A stretch of 64,000 bases of DNA from Chitinophaga pinensis (GCA_945874665.1 CAMCHJ010000001.1:372001-436000); one strand, 5' to 3'. Positions 1 to 8,581 are shown, counted from the first letter of the stretch. Translations and numbers: made by a program. Notes: generated by a model from the letters alone, not told the origin.

Positions 1-531
1 TCCGGCTTGAAGCTACAGCCCCTGTTCCATGGCGGCGCTCATGAAGCAGGTTTGCGTTCCGGCACCCTCGCCGTGCCACTGATTGTGGGTATGGGCAAAG
101 CGGCTGTTTTGGTGCAACGCCATCGGCCAGCAAAGCAGCAAGCGCTGCAGCAATTACGCGATGCACTTGAACAGGCACTCCAGGCTGCCCTACCAGAAAT
201 ACGCTTTCTGGGTGCAGAAGCAAGTCGTTTGCCAAATACCTCGAATGTGTTTTTGGCCGATTGTCCTGCTGCCTCCCTGATTAAGGCCCTTCGAAACTTG
301 GCGGTGGCCACAGGCTCGGCCTGCAGCTCTGCTTCTGCAAGTCCTTCGCATGTGCTGTTGGCCATGGGTTTGTCGGAGGTGGATGCCGCCTGCTGCCTGC
401 GCTTGAGTTTGGGCTGGCCGAGCAGTGCGCAGGATGTGGAAACAGCGGTTGCCTTGCTTACTAAGGCAGTTGAAAAGCTGCGTGCGAGCGCTCCCGCTTG
501 GCAATACCGCCATAAAACGAACGCTTTTTGA
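1..531 (+). CDS. Cysteine desulfurase (NifS/IscS family), C-terminal part
   Basis: Partial gene; the window opens inside it, and frame 1 is open from base 1. It is the C-terminal ~176 residues of a PLP-dependent cysteine desulfurase, which takes sulfur from L-cysteine for Fe-S cluster assembly and tRNA thiolation. Visible hallmarks are the HGGAHEAGLRSGT segment (the family's H-G-G-x-Q/H-E-x-G-x-R-x-G-T motif) and the loop ATGSACSSAS, which carries the catalytic cysteine that holds the persulfide. The N-terminal part with the PLP lysine lies outside the window. An IscA-type carrier follows 37 bases downstream, which fits Fe-S cluster assembly. Whether it is IscS-like or NifS-like cannot be told from this fragment. 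Confidence 0.93.
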   Translation, partial: SGLKLQPLFHGGAHEAGLRSGTLAVPLIVGMGKAAVLVQRHRPAKQQALQQLRDALEQALQAALPEIRFLGAEASRLPNTSNVFLADCPAASLIKALRNLAVATGSACSSASASPSHVLLAMGLSEVDAACCLRLSLGWPSSAQDVETAVALLTKAVEKLRASAPAWQYRHKTNAF

Positions 532-532
532 T

Positions 533-540
533 TATTTTTG
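533..540 (+). promoter_or_regulatory. Bacteroidota -7 element before the IscA-type gene
   Basis: TATTTTTG matches the phylum's TAnnTTTG -7 consensus and lies about 28 bases before the ATG at 569. No TTG is found at the usual -33 distance, so only half of the promoter is supported. If real, the Fe-S carrier can be transcribed apart from the desulfurase. Confidence 0.45.
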
Positions 541-568
541 TTGAATCTTTGTTGTCTTATTCCAGCCC

Positions 569-895
569 ATGATTACCATCAGCTCCAACGCCGCCCTCAA
601 AGTAAAACAAATGCTTCTGCAACCAGAATATGCGCAAAAACCGCTTATTCGGGTGAGTGTGGTGAGTGGCGGCTGCTCGGGATTGAGCTATAAAATGGAC
701 TTTGATGGAGCTGCTTTAGAAACCGATGAGCGGTTTGAAGATAAAGGCCTAACGCTGGTGTGTGATAAAAAGAGCTTTTTTTACCTCATCGGTACCGAGC
801 TCGATTACAGCGAAGGCCTGCAAGGAAAAGGCTTCCATTTTGTGAACCCCAATGCCTCCCGTACTTGCGCTTGCGGGGAGAGTTTTTCACTTTAA
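569..895 (+). CDS. IscA/HesB family Fe-S cluster carrier
   Basis: A 108-residue A-type carrier that accepts Fe-S clusters and hands them to target apoproteins in the cytoplasm. The three conserved ligand cysteines are visible: one in GGCSGLSYKM near residue 32 and two in the C-terminal CACGESF. Length is normal for the family (105-120). The ATG at 569 begins MITISSNAALKVKQML, the standard N-terminus. It sits directly behind a cysteine desulfurase. The last 9 bases overlap, tail to tail, the convergent hydrolase gene. It could be called IscA, SufA or ErpA; the sequence does not separate these. Confidence 0.93.
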   Translation: MITISSNAALKVKQMLLQPEYAQKPLIRVSVVSGGCSGLSYKMDFDGAALETDERFEDKGLTLVCDKKSFFYLIGTELDYSEGLQGKGFHFVNPNASRTCACGESFSL

Positions 896-2302
896 TTTCA
901 AAATCCACGAGCTGATTTTGTGCAGCGCACCTGCATCAAAAGTGATGTCAATTTCTGCATATTCGCTCACCGCGCCTGTTTTGCTGGGTTGAAAAAGATG
1001 GTTGAGTCCGGCTAAAGCTTCGACCTGCACCTCCTTATTTCCGCCTTGTTGCAAGGCCGCTTGGATGCCAGCCAAGTTCGACTGGGCAATTACTTGCACG
1101 TCTTTCTCGCCATTTAAGGCCAAAACAGGGCATTTAACTTTTGCGATTGCTGGCGCTGGCTCGTACTTAATGAAGTACAAAAACCAAGGATCAGTAAAAG
1201 TATTGAGGGCGCTGGCTTGCTGACTTTCGAGTTGTTGCCGCCCCTCCACATCTCCCAGTGATAGCTTTTTAAGGGCATTTGTAAACAAAGCTTGGATGCT
1301 GTCATTGGCCTGTGCTACTGGCAATTGCTTCAGCCAGCCAAATATACTTTTGTTGATGAGCAGCTGTGAATCGAGGGTGGCCTGCGGTAGTCTTTCGGTG
1401 CTGCCAACGGCTTGCAGTTGTTCTAAAAGTAGTTCGTTAACAGGAATGCCAACGCCTGCAAGCAGCACCAAAAACCCTGCATCAGGTCTTAAGCCGTACG
1501 CCAGCGGGGCAATCATACCGCCTTCGCTGTGCCCTATGAACCCAATTTTACGGGCGTCGATGCCTTTGGTTTTTGCTAAAAAGTCGTAGGCCGCAGCCGC
1601 ATCGGTAGCAAAATCAGCACTGGTGGCTTTGCTAAAAGCACCCGTGGAGCCGGCCACGCCGCGGTCGTCGTAACGCAGCACCGCAATGCCTTGCCGCGTT
1701 AAATAATCAGCCAGCACTAAAAATGGCTGGTGGTCAAAAATTTCTGAATTGCGGTTTTGTGGTCCCGAGCCCGAAATAAGCACAGCAGCCGGAAACGGCC
1801 CTTTGCCCGCAGGCATGCTCAAGGTGGCGGCTAGGGTAATTTTGGCGCTTTTATTTTTGATGGTTACGTCTTTGCTCAGGTACGGGTAAGGCTTGGCCGG
1901 ACTTTGTGAACGCACCACCGCCACTGGTGCCGCCGTGCCCTTGCCAGCGGCTTGTCTATGTAAGTTCATGACAAACCCACGGCCTGCTTGCGTAAAAGTC
2001 CCCACCACGCTGTCGCCCACCACCCAAATGCCTTGGTAACTAATGCGAGCATCGGCCACGGTAAAGCGCAGGGTGTCACTTTGTGCTTGCACCGTGGTAA
2101 TCGGAATGCCGAAGGCGTTTTGTTTCGGACTGTCAAACTTGCCTTCATACCCGTCTTTACTTTTGCTAAGATGTACCACCAAAGGTAATTGCATGCCTTG
2201 CACGTTCAGCACCCCTTCCCAACTGCCTTCAAAGGCGGGTTGTGCGTAGGCATTGGAAGCATAAAGACCAATCAAAACGAGGAAAAGGAAGCGTGATTTC
2301 AT
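887..2302 (-). CDS. Secreted alpha/beta hydrolase
   Basis: A 471-residue protein with a cleavable signal peptide (MKSRFLFLVLIGLYASNAYA). Residues ~22-130 form a small beta-rich domain often found before this hydrolase domain in Bacteroidota; the rest is an alpha/beta hydrolase. The oxyanion region is LISGSGPQNRN, the nucleophile elbow is GFIGHSEGG (Ser), the likely acid is in LNGEKDVQV and the catalytic His in LAGLNHLFQ. The RYDDRG segment is typical of the dienelactone-hydrolase/S9-like esterase group. The substrate is unknown; a periplasmic esterase or peptidase is the reasonable guess. It is a single gene, convergent with the IscA-type gene. Confidence 0.85.
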   Translation of the reverse strand: MKSRFLFLVLIGLYASNAYAQPAFEGSWEGVLNVQGMQLPLVVHLSKSKDGYEGKFDSPKQNAFGIPITTVQAQSDTLRFTVADARISYQGIWVVGDSVVGTFTQAGRGFVMNLHRQAAGKGTAAPVAVVRSQSPAKPYPYLSKDVTIKNKSAKITLAATLSMPAGKGPFPAAVLISGSGPQNRNSEIFDHQPFLVLADYLTRQGIAVLRYDDRGVAGSTGAFSKATSADFATDAAAAYDFLAKTKGIDARKIGFIGHSEGGMIAPLAYGLRPDAGFLVLLAGVGIPVNELLLEQLQAVGSTERLPQATLDSQLLINKSIFGWLKQLPVAQANDSIQALFTNALKKLSLGDVEGRQQLESQQASALNTFTDPWFLYFIKYEPAPAIAKVKCPVLALNGEKDVQVIAQSNLAGIQAALQQGGNKEVQVEALAGLNHLFQPSKTGAVSEYAEIDITFDAGALHKISSWILKLK

Positions 2303-2404
2303 GGGTGGATTTTCAAAGTAAAATACAAAAAAGCAAACAAATCACCAAATCTACACCTGTTTGTTTGGTTACAAATTAGCAACACAGGCCAATCGCTAAT
2401 CCTA

Positions 2405-2412
2405 TATATTTG
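2405..2412 (+). promoter_or_regulatory. -7 element 5 bases before the MATE start codon
   Basis: TATATTTG is a perfect TAnnTTTG box. It ends 5 bases before the ATG at 2418, so the transcript would start at or within a few bases of the start codon. No TTG at the usual spacing was found. See the finding on near-leaderless genes. Confidence 0.5.
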
Positions 2413-2417
2413 TTCCA

Positions 2418-3803
2418 ATGAAAAAGTGGATTGCGTTGATTCGCCAGGCCATGAGCGGCGAGGAGCAAGACTACACTACAGGCAGTATTCGCCTGGCGAT
2501 ATTTTTGCTGGCCGTACCCATGATGTTAGAAATGGTCATGGAGTCGCTTTTTGCGGTGGTTGACATTTTTTTTGTGGGCAAACTGGGTGTTGCGGCAGTG
2601 GCCACGGTAGGTTTAACCGAATCGGTAATTACGATCGTGTATGCCATCTCCATTGGACTGAGCATGGCAGCAACGGCCATGGTGGCTCGGCGCATCGGTG
2701 AAAAAAGGCCAAAAGAAGCCGCAGATACTGCCTTTCAAGCCATCGCCTTGGGTAGTGTGTTAGCTGTCATTTTAAGCATTATTGGCTATGTACAAGCCGA
2801 AAACCTACTGCGCCTCATGGGCGCTGAGGCAGCGGTTATTGCCGCCGGCCTGGACTATACCCGCATCATTTTTTTAGGCAATTTGCCCATCGTATTGCTC
2901 TTTTTAATCAATGGCGTTTTTAGAGGAGCAGGCAAACCCGCGATTGCCATGCGCGCGCTGTGGCTGGCCAATGGCATTAACATTGTACTCGACCCCATGC
3001 TCATTTTTGGGTATTGGATTTTTCCTGAAATGGGCATCGAAGGCGCCGCTTGGGCCACCACTATTGGCCGATCGGTGGGCGTATTGTACCAACTGTACCA
3101 TTTATTGCTGAAGCCGTGTCAAGTTCGAATCACCAAAGCGAACCTGGTTTTTAAGCTTTCTACGATCTGGACCCTTGTGAAGGTGGGCTCGGGGGGAATG
3201 GGACAGTTTTTAATTGAATCGGCGAGCTGGATTGCACTTACGCGTATTGTGGCCACTTCGGGGAGTATTGCGGTGGCGGGCTGGACGGTGGCTATTCGAC
3301 TGGTGATCTTTACACTTTTACCAGCCATGGGTTTGGCCAATGCGACTACTACTCTGGTTGGACAAAACCTGGGGGCGGGTCATCCCGAACGCGCCGAAGC
3401 CTCGGTGTGGAAAGCCGCCATGTACAATGCCATCTTCTTAGGCAGTTGTTCTATTTTGTTTATCCTGTTTGGCGATCAGATTATCGGTCTATTTAACAGC
3501 GATCCTGGGGTTTTGCTGGTTGGTAAAGAAGCTTTGTTTGTGCTTTGCTTGGGTTATGTGTTTTTTGCCTACGGGATGGTGATTGCCCAAAGTTTTAATG
3601 GCGCTGGTGACACCTTAACCCCCACGCTCATTAACATCATGATGTTTTGGGTGCTCGAAATCCCCTTAGCATGGTTCATGGCCTTGCATTTGGGATGGGG
3701 TGCAACTGGCGTTTTTTGGTCGGTGGCCATGTGCCACAGCCTACACGCCCTGGTGAGCGTTTATATTTTTAAAAAAGGCCGCTGGAAATTGGTGAAGGTG
3801 TGA
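2418..3803 (+). CDS. MATE family efflux transporter
   Basis: A 461-residue polytopic inner-membrane protein with about 12 hydrophobic segments in two similar halves, the normal MATE plan and length. Recognisable stretches include GSIRLAIFLLAVPMMLEMV at the start, FRGAGKPAIAM at the end of the first half and QSFNGAGDTLTPT at the matching place in the second half; this pseudo-repeat is diagnostic of MatE domains. MATE proteins exchange cationic drugs or metabolites for Na+ or H+. The substrate cannot be predicted. The gene starts almost on its own -7 box, and the next gene follows after 22 bases, so the two may be cotranscribed. Confidence 0.93.
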   Translation: MKKWIALIRQAMSGEEQDYTTGSIRLAIFLLAVPMMLEMVMESLFAVVDIFFVGKLGVAAVATVGLTESVITIVYAISIGLSMAATAMVARRIGEKRPKEAADTAFQAIALGSVLAVILSIIGYVQAENLLRLMGAEAAVIAAGLDYTRIIFLGNLPIVLLFLINGVFRGAGKPAIAMRALWLANGINIVLDPMLIFGYWIFPEMGIEGAAWATTIGRSVGVLYQLYHLLLKPCQVRITKANLVFKLSTIWTLVKVGSGGMGQFLIESASWIALTRIVATSGSIAVAGWTVAIRLVIFTLLPAMGLANATTTLVGQNLGAGHPERAEASVWKAAMYNAIFLGSCSILFILFGDQIIGLFNSDPGVLLVGKEALFVLCLGYVFFAYGMVIAQSFNGAGDTLTPTLINIMMFWVLEIPLAWFMALHLGWGATGVFWSVAMCHSLHALVSVYIFKKGRWKLVKV

Positions 3804-3825
3804 GCTAATTTTCGGTTATTGTTGC

Positions 3826-4683
3826 ATGCAACTTAAAATCTGGCTGGTCCTTGCGCTTTTTCTCCTCATTGCCTGGGTAAGTAAGCTCGTTTATGGCAAA
3901 ATACAGCGAACAGGACTGGTTGTGGTCACGTACAACATCCGTTTTGATACCTCCAAAGACGGCGATAACGCTTGGCCGCTGCGCAAAAAGCGCTTAATTG
4001 GCGAGCTCCTGAGTCACCAACCCGCCATCATCGGTATGCAAGAAGTTTTGCACCACCAATTACAAGATGTCAAAGAACTACTGCCTGCACATTTCAAGTA
4101 CAGCGGTGTGGGCAGAGCTGACGGTGCTACGCAAGGCGAATACGCACCGATTTGGTACGACAGCATTGTTTTTGAGCTCCAGCAGCAAGGCACCTTTTGG
4201 CTGTCGGAAACCCCTGCCTCACCAAGCATCGGCTGGGATGCCGCCCTGCCACGCATTTGCAGCTGGGTAGTACTAAAGCACAACAGCGACGGCCGTTTGT
4301 TGTGGGTATTCAACACCCATCTTGATCACCAAGGCGCCCTCGCCCGCGAAAAAAGCACCGCCCTCATTGCGAAGATGGCTGCAGCCGTTCCCGAGCATCC
4401 CCCTATTTTAATCCTCGGCGACTTTAACAGCACCCCTCAAGAAACCCCTCACCAAGTGTTTCAAACGGAGGGCTGGCTCGACGCCCGAGCTACCGCCGAA
4501 AAGCGGGAAGGGCCGATTGGCACCTTTCCCGATTTCGATGGCAAGCGCCCCGAAAAGCGCATCGACTTCCTCTACTACAAAAATCTCCCACCGCCATTTA
4601 TATATATCGTTGATGGTCCACCCGACCGCCAGCCTCCTTTTGCATCCGATCATTCGGCAGTGGTGGTAGGTTTTCCATGGTGA
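3826..4683 (+). CDS. Endonuclease/exonuclease/phosphatase family protein
   Basis: A 285-residue protein with one N-terminal hydrophobic segment (LVLALFLLIAWVSKLVY), probably a membrane anchor or signal, followed by an EEP-fold domain. Visible active-site elements are NIRFDTSKDGDNAW (Asn), GMQEV (metal-binding Glu), NTHLDH, GDFNSTP (Asp/Asn) and the terminal SDHSAVV (Asp-His). Close relatives are annotated as secreted nucleases or phosphodiesterases, so DNA, RNA, inositol phosphate or sphingolipid substrates are all possible. It is 22 bases behind the MATE gene. Confidence 0.88.
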   Translation: MQLKIWLVLALFLLIAWVSKLVYGKIQRTGLVVVTYNIRFDTSKDGDNAWPLRKKRLIGELLSHQPAIIGMQEVLHHQLQDVKELLPAHFKYSGVGRADGATQGEYAPIWYDSIVFELQQQGTFWLSETPASPSIGWDAALPRICSWVVLKHNSDGRLLWVFNTHLDHQGALAREKSTALIAKMAAAVPEHPPILILGDFNSTPQETPHQVFQTEGWLDARATAEKREGPIGTFPDFDGKRPEKRIDFLYYKNLPPPFIYIVDGPPDRQPPFASDHSAVVVGFPW

Positions 4684-4720
4684 TGCAAGTTGCAGTGCTT
4701 TTCGTCATTTAGCCGGTTTT

Positions 4721-4808
4721 AAACGTTTGTATACGTAAGTAAACGGCTTCAAACGTTTAGCAAACGGTAACAAACGTTTATTAAACGTATATAAACGGTA
4801 ACAAACGT
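4721..4808. repeat. Nine AAACG-type motifs at ~10-bp helical spacing
   Basis: The cytosine of each ACG core falls at 4724, 4734, 4744, 4754, 4765, 4775, 4786, 4796 and 4806, giving steps of 10, 10, 10, 11, 10, 11, 10 and 10 bases. Eight units read AAACG and one (4731) reads ATACG. Four units (4721, 4751, 4772, 4803) are the full palindrome AAACGTTT. The spacing is one DNA helical turn, so all motifs face the same side of the helix. The array fills the gap between the EEP gene and the helicase gene and ends about 40 bases before the helicase ATG. Protein binding or intrinsic curvature is inferred, not shown. Confidence 0.9.
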
Positions 4809-4851
4809 TTAGCTCCCGACTCTTTGCGCAGCTGTTTCGCAATTTGCAAAC

Positions 4852-6519
4852 ATGAAACAGTTAACCAACGAGCAGCAGGCCATTCTCGCCGCCGAGGGCG
4901 ATATAAAAATCAACGCCGTGGCGGGTTCTGGCAAAACATCCACGCTTGTTGCCTATGCCAAATCGCGGCCTGAGGGCAGCAAACTGCTCTATTTAGCCTT
5001 CAATCGCACGGTGCGCGAAGAAGCGGTGCAGCGGTTTGCGCAAGAAGGCGTAACGGGTGTACGGGTAGAAACAGCGCATTCATTAGCCTACAAAGACATC
5101 ATCAAAAGGAGGAAGTTACAGCTCACCTTCAATTACAAGCCGTATGAGCTGGCGCAAGTGCTGGGCATCAAAACCAAAGATCCAGAAATCAAATACCTGC
5201 TGGCCACGCATACCCAGCGCTATTTGCAGTATTACCTCAACGCAAGCGCGCCTACGCATACCGAGCTCAATTATGCAGCCAGCCTGCTCGACCCGAAGGC
5301 CCGTGCTTTTGCCGATAGGTTTGCGCCAGATTTGTTGGGCTACACTTCTAAAGCCCTGCAATTGATTGAAAGCGGGGCGCTGCCTTGCTTGCACGATTAC
5401 TACCTCAAGCTGTACCAGCTAAATAAGCCTAAGCTGCGCTACGACTATGTGCTTTTCGACGAAGGACAGGATGCCAGCAGCGTAATGCTCGATGTGCTTT
5501 TGAAGCAGTCTGCCCGCAAAATCATTGTTGGCGACGTGCACCAGCAGATTTATAGCTGGCGGCAGGCCGTGAACTCCCTGCAGCAGGTGCCTTTTCCCGC
5601 GTATACACTCAGCAATAGCTTTCGTTTCCCTGAAGAAATAGCCGCCTTGGCCAAAAAGGTGCTGCTTTGGAAACAACTGCTGCCAGAGCCAAGTTTGCCG
5701 GTTTCACTAACCGGACTCGGTGCCGCTAAAGGCCATATTCGGAGTCGCGCTACCTTGGCCCGGTCCAATTTGTTTTTGCTCGACAAAGCCATACAGCTGC
5801 TGCACGACCACCAGTTTGAACGCATTTGGTTTGAGGGAAATTTGAGCGCTTACACTTTTGCATCGGATGGCACCAGCATTTTTGATGTATTGGCCCTCTA
5901 TGAAAACAAGGTAGATCGTGTAAAAGACGCGCTTTTGAAGGCGCTGGGCAGTTTTGAAAAGCTTGAAGAATACCTCGAAAAAGCGGAAGACCCTGAGTTG
6001 GCCACCATTACCGAAATGGTGCGCAAATACGGCAAGGAGCTGCCAGGATTTATAAGCGCCCTCAAAAACATGCAGGTTGCTGCCGACCAACGGGAGCAAG
6101 CCGATATGATTTTTAGCACCGTACACCGCAGTAAGGGCTTGGAATACGATGAGGTGCAGCTCACCACCGATTTTGTGTCGGAAGACAAAATCTTACGGGC
6201 AGTAGGCGAAAACGACAAGCTCAAACTCATGCGGATGAATGAGGAAATCAATTTGTTGTACGTAGCCATGACCCGGGCGCGCTTAAATTTGCGCTTGCCG
6301 ATTAGTTTGTGGCCATCAGGGCCCGTAACGCCAGTAATACCCGACCAAGCTATCGGCTCACCAATGCGTCGCCGGCGTGCTGGCATGTACCCGCGCGGCG
6401 AAAAACACGAATGGGAATGGGGCTTCGACCGCAGCAAACTGGCTGAAAGCGAAGATCCTTATTTGATTGAGGAATTAGAGCGTTCGCTGCGCTTCCCAGA
6501 AGAAAACGCCCCTCCATAA
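4852..6519 (+). CDS. UvrD/REP-like superfamily 1 DNA helicase
   Basis: A 555-residue SF1A helicase, shorter than UvrD (~720) and nearer in plan to F-box-helicase/UvrD-like proteins. Motifs in order: Q-motif LTNEQQAIL; Walker A AVAGSGKTST (residues 22-31); LLYLAFNRT (Ia); FDEGQDAS (Walker B, ~201-208; the usual DEAQD has Gly for Ala); GDVHQQIYSWRQ (III); SNSFRFP (IV); TVHRSKGLEYD (V); LLYVAMTRARLNL (VI). It should unwind or translocate on DNA with ATP. The C-terminal ~60 residues after motif VI are basic and lack a known domain. The start ATG is supported by the normal distance to motif I. The phased AAACG array lies directly upstream. Confidence 0.93.
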   Translation: MKQLTNEQQAILAAEGDIKINAVAGSGKTSTLVAYAKSRPEGSKLLYLAFNRTVREEAVQRFAQEGVTGVRVETAHSLAYKDIIKRRKLQLTFNYKPYELAQVLGIKTKDPEIKYLLATHTQRYLQYYLNASAPTHTELNYAASLLDPKARAFADRFAPDLLGYTSKALQLIESGALPCLHDYYLKLYQLNKPKLRYDYVLFDEGQDASSVMLDVLLKQSARKIIVGDVHQQIYSWRQAVNSLQQVPFPAYTLSNSFRFPEEIAALAKKVLLWKQLLPEPSLPVSLTGLGAAKGHIRSRATLARSNLFLLDKAIQLLHDHQFERIWFEGNLSAYTFASDGTSIFDVLALYENKVDRVKDALLKALGSFEKLEEYLEKAEDPELATITEMVRKYGKELPGFISALKNMQVAADQREQADMIFSTVHRSKGLEYDEVQLTTDFVSEDKILRAVGENDKLKLMRMNEEINLLYVAMTRARLNLRLPISLWPSGPVTPVIPDQAIGSPMRRRRAGMYPRGEKHEWEWGFDRSKLAESEDPYLIEELERSLRFPEENAPP

Positions 6520-6551
6520 GAGAATTAATACGCATTTTGATTCGTAGCCGC

Positions 6552-6559
6552 TATTTTTG
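6552..6559 (+). promoter_or_regulatory. -7 element before pdxJ
   Basis: TATTTTTG matches TAnnTTTG and lies 32 bases before the pdxJ ATG. No TTG sits at the proper distance upstream, so support is partial. Confidence 0.45.
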
Positions 6560-6591
6560 CAACCTTCTTTAGGTCCATTTGTTTCAAACGT

Positions 6592-7320
6592 ATGACTGCT
6601 GCTAAGCTGAGTGTAAACATCAACAAAATTGCCACCCTGAGAAACAGCCGGGGCGGCAATAATCCCGATCTGATGAAGGTGGCTCTCGATTGCGAGCGTT
6701 TTGGCGCAGCAGGCATTACCGTGCACCCCCGTCCCGACGAGCGGCACATTCGCTACGCCGATGTATACGCCCTCAAGGAAGTGCTGACCACCGAGTTTAA
6801 CATAGAAGGCAATCCCAAGGAAGATAAATTCGTGAAGCTGGTGCTCGACGTAAAACCTACCCAGGTAACCTTAGTGCCTGATGGCAGTGGACAGCTCACC
6901 AGCGACCATGGCTGGGATACCATCGCCGAGGCCGATTATTTGAAGCGATTAATTGCACGTTTCCAAGAGGCTGGCATTCGCACATCTATTTTTGTGGACC
7001 CCGAAGTGCAGCTTGTGGAGGCTGCTGCTTGGAGCGGCACCGACCGCATAGAGCTATACACAGAAGCCTATGCCCACCACTTTGCCCAAGATCGGGCAGC
7101 AGCAGTGGCGCCCTTTGTACGAGCGGCTGCGGCTGCGCAAGCGGCGGGCTTGGGACTCAATGCCGGGCATGATTTATCGCTCAACAACCTCGCCTACTTC
7201 GCCCAACAGCTACCCCAGTTGTTAGAAGTATCGATTGGCCACGCCTTGATTAGTGATGCGCTTTATTTGGGATTAGAAAACACTATTCAGCTCTACAGCA
7301 GGGCTTTGCAAAAGGGTTAA
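6592..7320 (+). CDS. pdxJ: Pyridoxine 5'-phosphate synthase
   Basis: A 242-residue TIM-barrel enzyme that condenses 3-amino-1-hydroxyacetone 1-phosphate with 1-deoxy-D-xylulose 5-phosphate to pyridoxine 5'-phosphate in the DXP-dependent vitamin B6 pathway. The family signatures are clear: [12 protein letters not shown] (substrate loop), [15 protein letters not shown] with the active-site His, [15 protein letters not shown] and the phosphate loop [13 protein letters not shown]. Length is normal. The ATG follows a 72-base gap after the helicase gene that contains a -7 box, so it is probably a separate transcription unit. No other B6 gene is nearby. Confidence 0.96.
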   Translation: MTAAKLSVNINKIATLRNSRGGNNPDLMKVALDCERFGAAGITVHPRPDERHIRYADVYALKEVLTTEFNIEGNPKEDKFVKLVLDVKPTQVTLVPDGSGQLTSDHGWDTIAEADYLKRLIARFQEAGIRTSIFVDPEVQLVEAAAWSGTDRIELYTEAYAHHFAQDRAAAVAPFVRAAAAAQAAGLGLNAGHDLSLNNLAYFAQQLPQLLEVSIGHALISDALYLGLENTIQLYSRALQKG

Positions 7321-7410
7321 CAAGTAATTGAGTTTCGTTGCAAGGCTGGTTAAAGCCCTGCAACTGCTGCACAATCCCCCCTTTCGTCACCAGAAATTTA
7401 TCCGAAAACA

Positions 7411-7441
7411 TTGGCGACTTCAAGATATAATTATATTTTTG
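7411..7441 (+). promoter_or_regulatory. Promoter of the Rrf2 regulator (TTG-N20-TATTTTTG)
   Basis: TTG at 7411-7413 and TATTTTTG at 7434-7441, separated by 20 bases, match the Bacteroidota -33/-7 consensus. The ATG at 7460 is 18 bases further on. This supports 7460 as the start codon rather than an upstream in-frame one at 7328. Confidence 0.7.
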
Positions 7442-7459
7442 TCCGATTCTAGATACAGC

Positions 7460-7909
7460 ATGTTTTCAAAATCCTGCGAATACGGACTTCAGGCGATACT
7501 TTACATTGCGCTTCATGCGCGACCGGATCGCAAAGTTGGCTTGAAAGAAATAGCCGATAACCAGGATATTCCTGCCCATTTTTTGAGCAAAATCCTACAA
7601 ATTCTTGTCAAATATAAATTGCTGGTATCGGTAAAAGGGCCTAATGGCGGTTTTGCTTTATACCGCAAAGCCGAAGACATTACCCTGCTCGAAGTGGTAT
7701 CGGCCATTGATGGTTTGGATATTTTTGAGCGTTGTGGCATTGGTCTTAAGCATTGCGATGATGCCCACCCTTGTCCGATCCACAACAAATTTAAATTCCT
7801 GCGCGAAAGCATCCGCAACACGCTCATGAAAGAAACCTTGGCTGACCTTATTTTTGCTGTAGAAGAGGGCAAGACCTATGTAACGCTCAAGCATCTAATC
7901 TCCGAATAA
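7460..7909 (+). CDS. Rrf2 family transcriptional regulator, probably Fe-S binding
   Basis: A 149-residue Rrf2/IscR-type regulator. The N-terminal winged helix begins MFSKSCEYGLQAILYIA; the recognition part and wing include IPAHFLSKILQILVK and VKGPNGGF. Three cysteines, C92, C99 and C105, in the region RCGIGLKHCDDAHPCPIH, match the cluster-binding loop of IscR/NsrR proteins, so it may sense iron-sulfur status, NO or redox. An in-frame extension to 7328 lacks homology-like features and lies upstream of the promoter, so it was trimmed. The next gene, trmB, starts 3 bases after its stop. Confidence 0.92.
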   Translation: MFSKSCEYGLQAILYIALHARPDRKVGLKEIADNQDIPAHFLSKILQILVKYKLLVSVKGPNGGFALYRKAEDITLLEVVSAIDGLDIFERCGIGLKHCDDAHPCPIHNKFKFLRESIRNTLMKETLADLIFAVEEGKTYVTLKHLISE

Positions 7910-7912
7910 GCT

Positions 7913-8581
7913 TTGTCTAGAAGAAAACTGGTTCATTTTGCCGAAATGGATCAGATGCCGCACGTTTTTCAGTATCCCGAAAATATGCCTGGCCAGTGGT
8001 CTGGGTATTTTGGCAATGACGCCCCCTTGATTTTAGAAGTGGGCTGTGGCACTGGCCGTTATACAGTAGGTTTGGCTGAGTTGTACCCGCAGGCCAATTA
8101 CATCGGCACCGACATCAAAGGGGCGCGGATGTGGCACGGCGCTACCTATGTGAGAGACAAAGGCATCAAAAACGCTGCTTTTTTACGCAGCCGTGTGGAA
8201 CAAATCGACAATTATTTTGCGCCCGGTGAAGTGTCTGAAATTTGGATCACTTTTCCTGATCCGCAGCCACGCGAAAGTCGCGAGCGCAAACGCCTGCCGT
8301 CGAAACGCTTTTTGGAGCTGTACACTAAAATTTTGAAGCCGGGCGGTAAGCTCTATCTCAAAACTGACAATGCCGATTTATTTGCCTACGCCACAGAAGT
8401 ATGGCAGTCTTATACAAGTTTAGAAATTGTGCAGTACAGCACCGATTTATACGCCAGCGGCATCCAAGGAGCACCCACAGCCATCCAAACGGTGTATGAG
8501 GAGCGCTATCGGGCACAGGGAATACCCATCAATTATATGGAAACCGTATTCCACGGGCATGCAGCCATCTCAGCGCCTTAG
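7913..8581 (+). CDS. trmB: tRNA (guanosine(46)-N7)-methyltransferase
   Basis: A 222-residue SAM-dependent methyltransferase that makes m7G46 in the tRNA variable loop. Motif I is EVGCGTGRYTVGLA, followed by GTDIKGARMW, and the TrmB signature ITFPDPQPRE with the catalytic Asp; a TxxE-like end is seen in TAIQTVYEERY. The start used is TTG at 7913, because homologs in the phylum begin with a similar stretch KLxxFAEM; an ATG at 7946 would cut that off. It starts 3 bases after the Rrf2 gene and its last 4 bases overlap the convergent TrpF-like gene. Confidence 0.94.
   Translation: MSRRKLVHFAEMDQMPHVFQYPENMPGQWSGYFGNDAPLILEVGCGTGRYTVGLAELYPQANYIGTDIKGARMWHGATYVRDKGIKNAAFLRSRVEQIDNYFAPGEVSEIWITFPDPQPRESRERKRLPSKRFLELYTKILKPGGKLYLKTDNADLFAYATEVWQSYTSLEIVQYSTDLYASGIQGAPTAIQTVYEERYRAQGIPINYMETVFHGHAAISAP

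Noticed and set aside
4721-4808. AAACG array as a CRISPR or iteron plasmid origin
   Set aside because: Units are only ~5-8 bases with no unique spacers, and no cas or replication initiator gene is present. A phased binding site is the simpler reading.
5707-6126. 139-codon open frame opposite the helicase gene
   Set aside because: It is the complement of conserved helicase motifs; the protein looks random.
7328-7459. N-terminal extension of the Rrf2 regulator
   Set aside because: It runs through the predicted promoter, and Rrf2 proteins start at the MFSKSCEYG-like segment.
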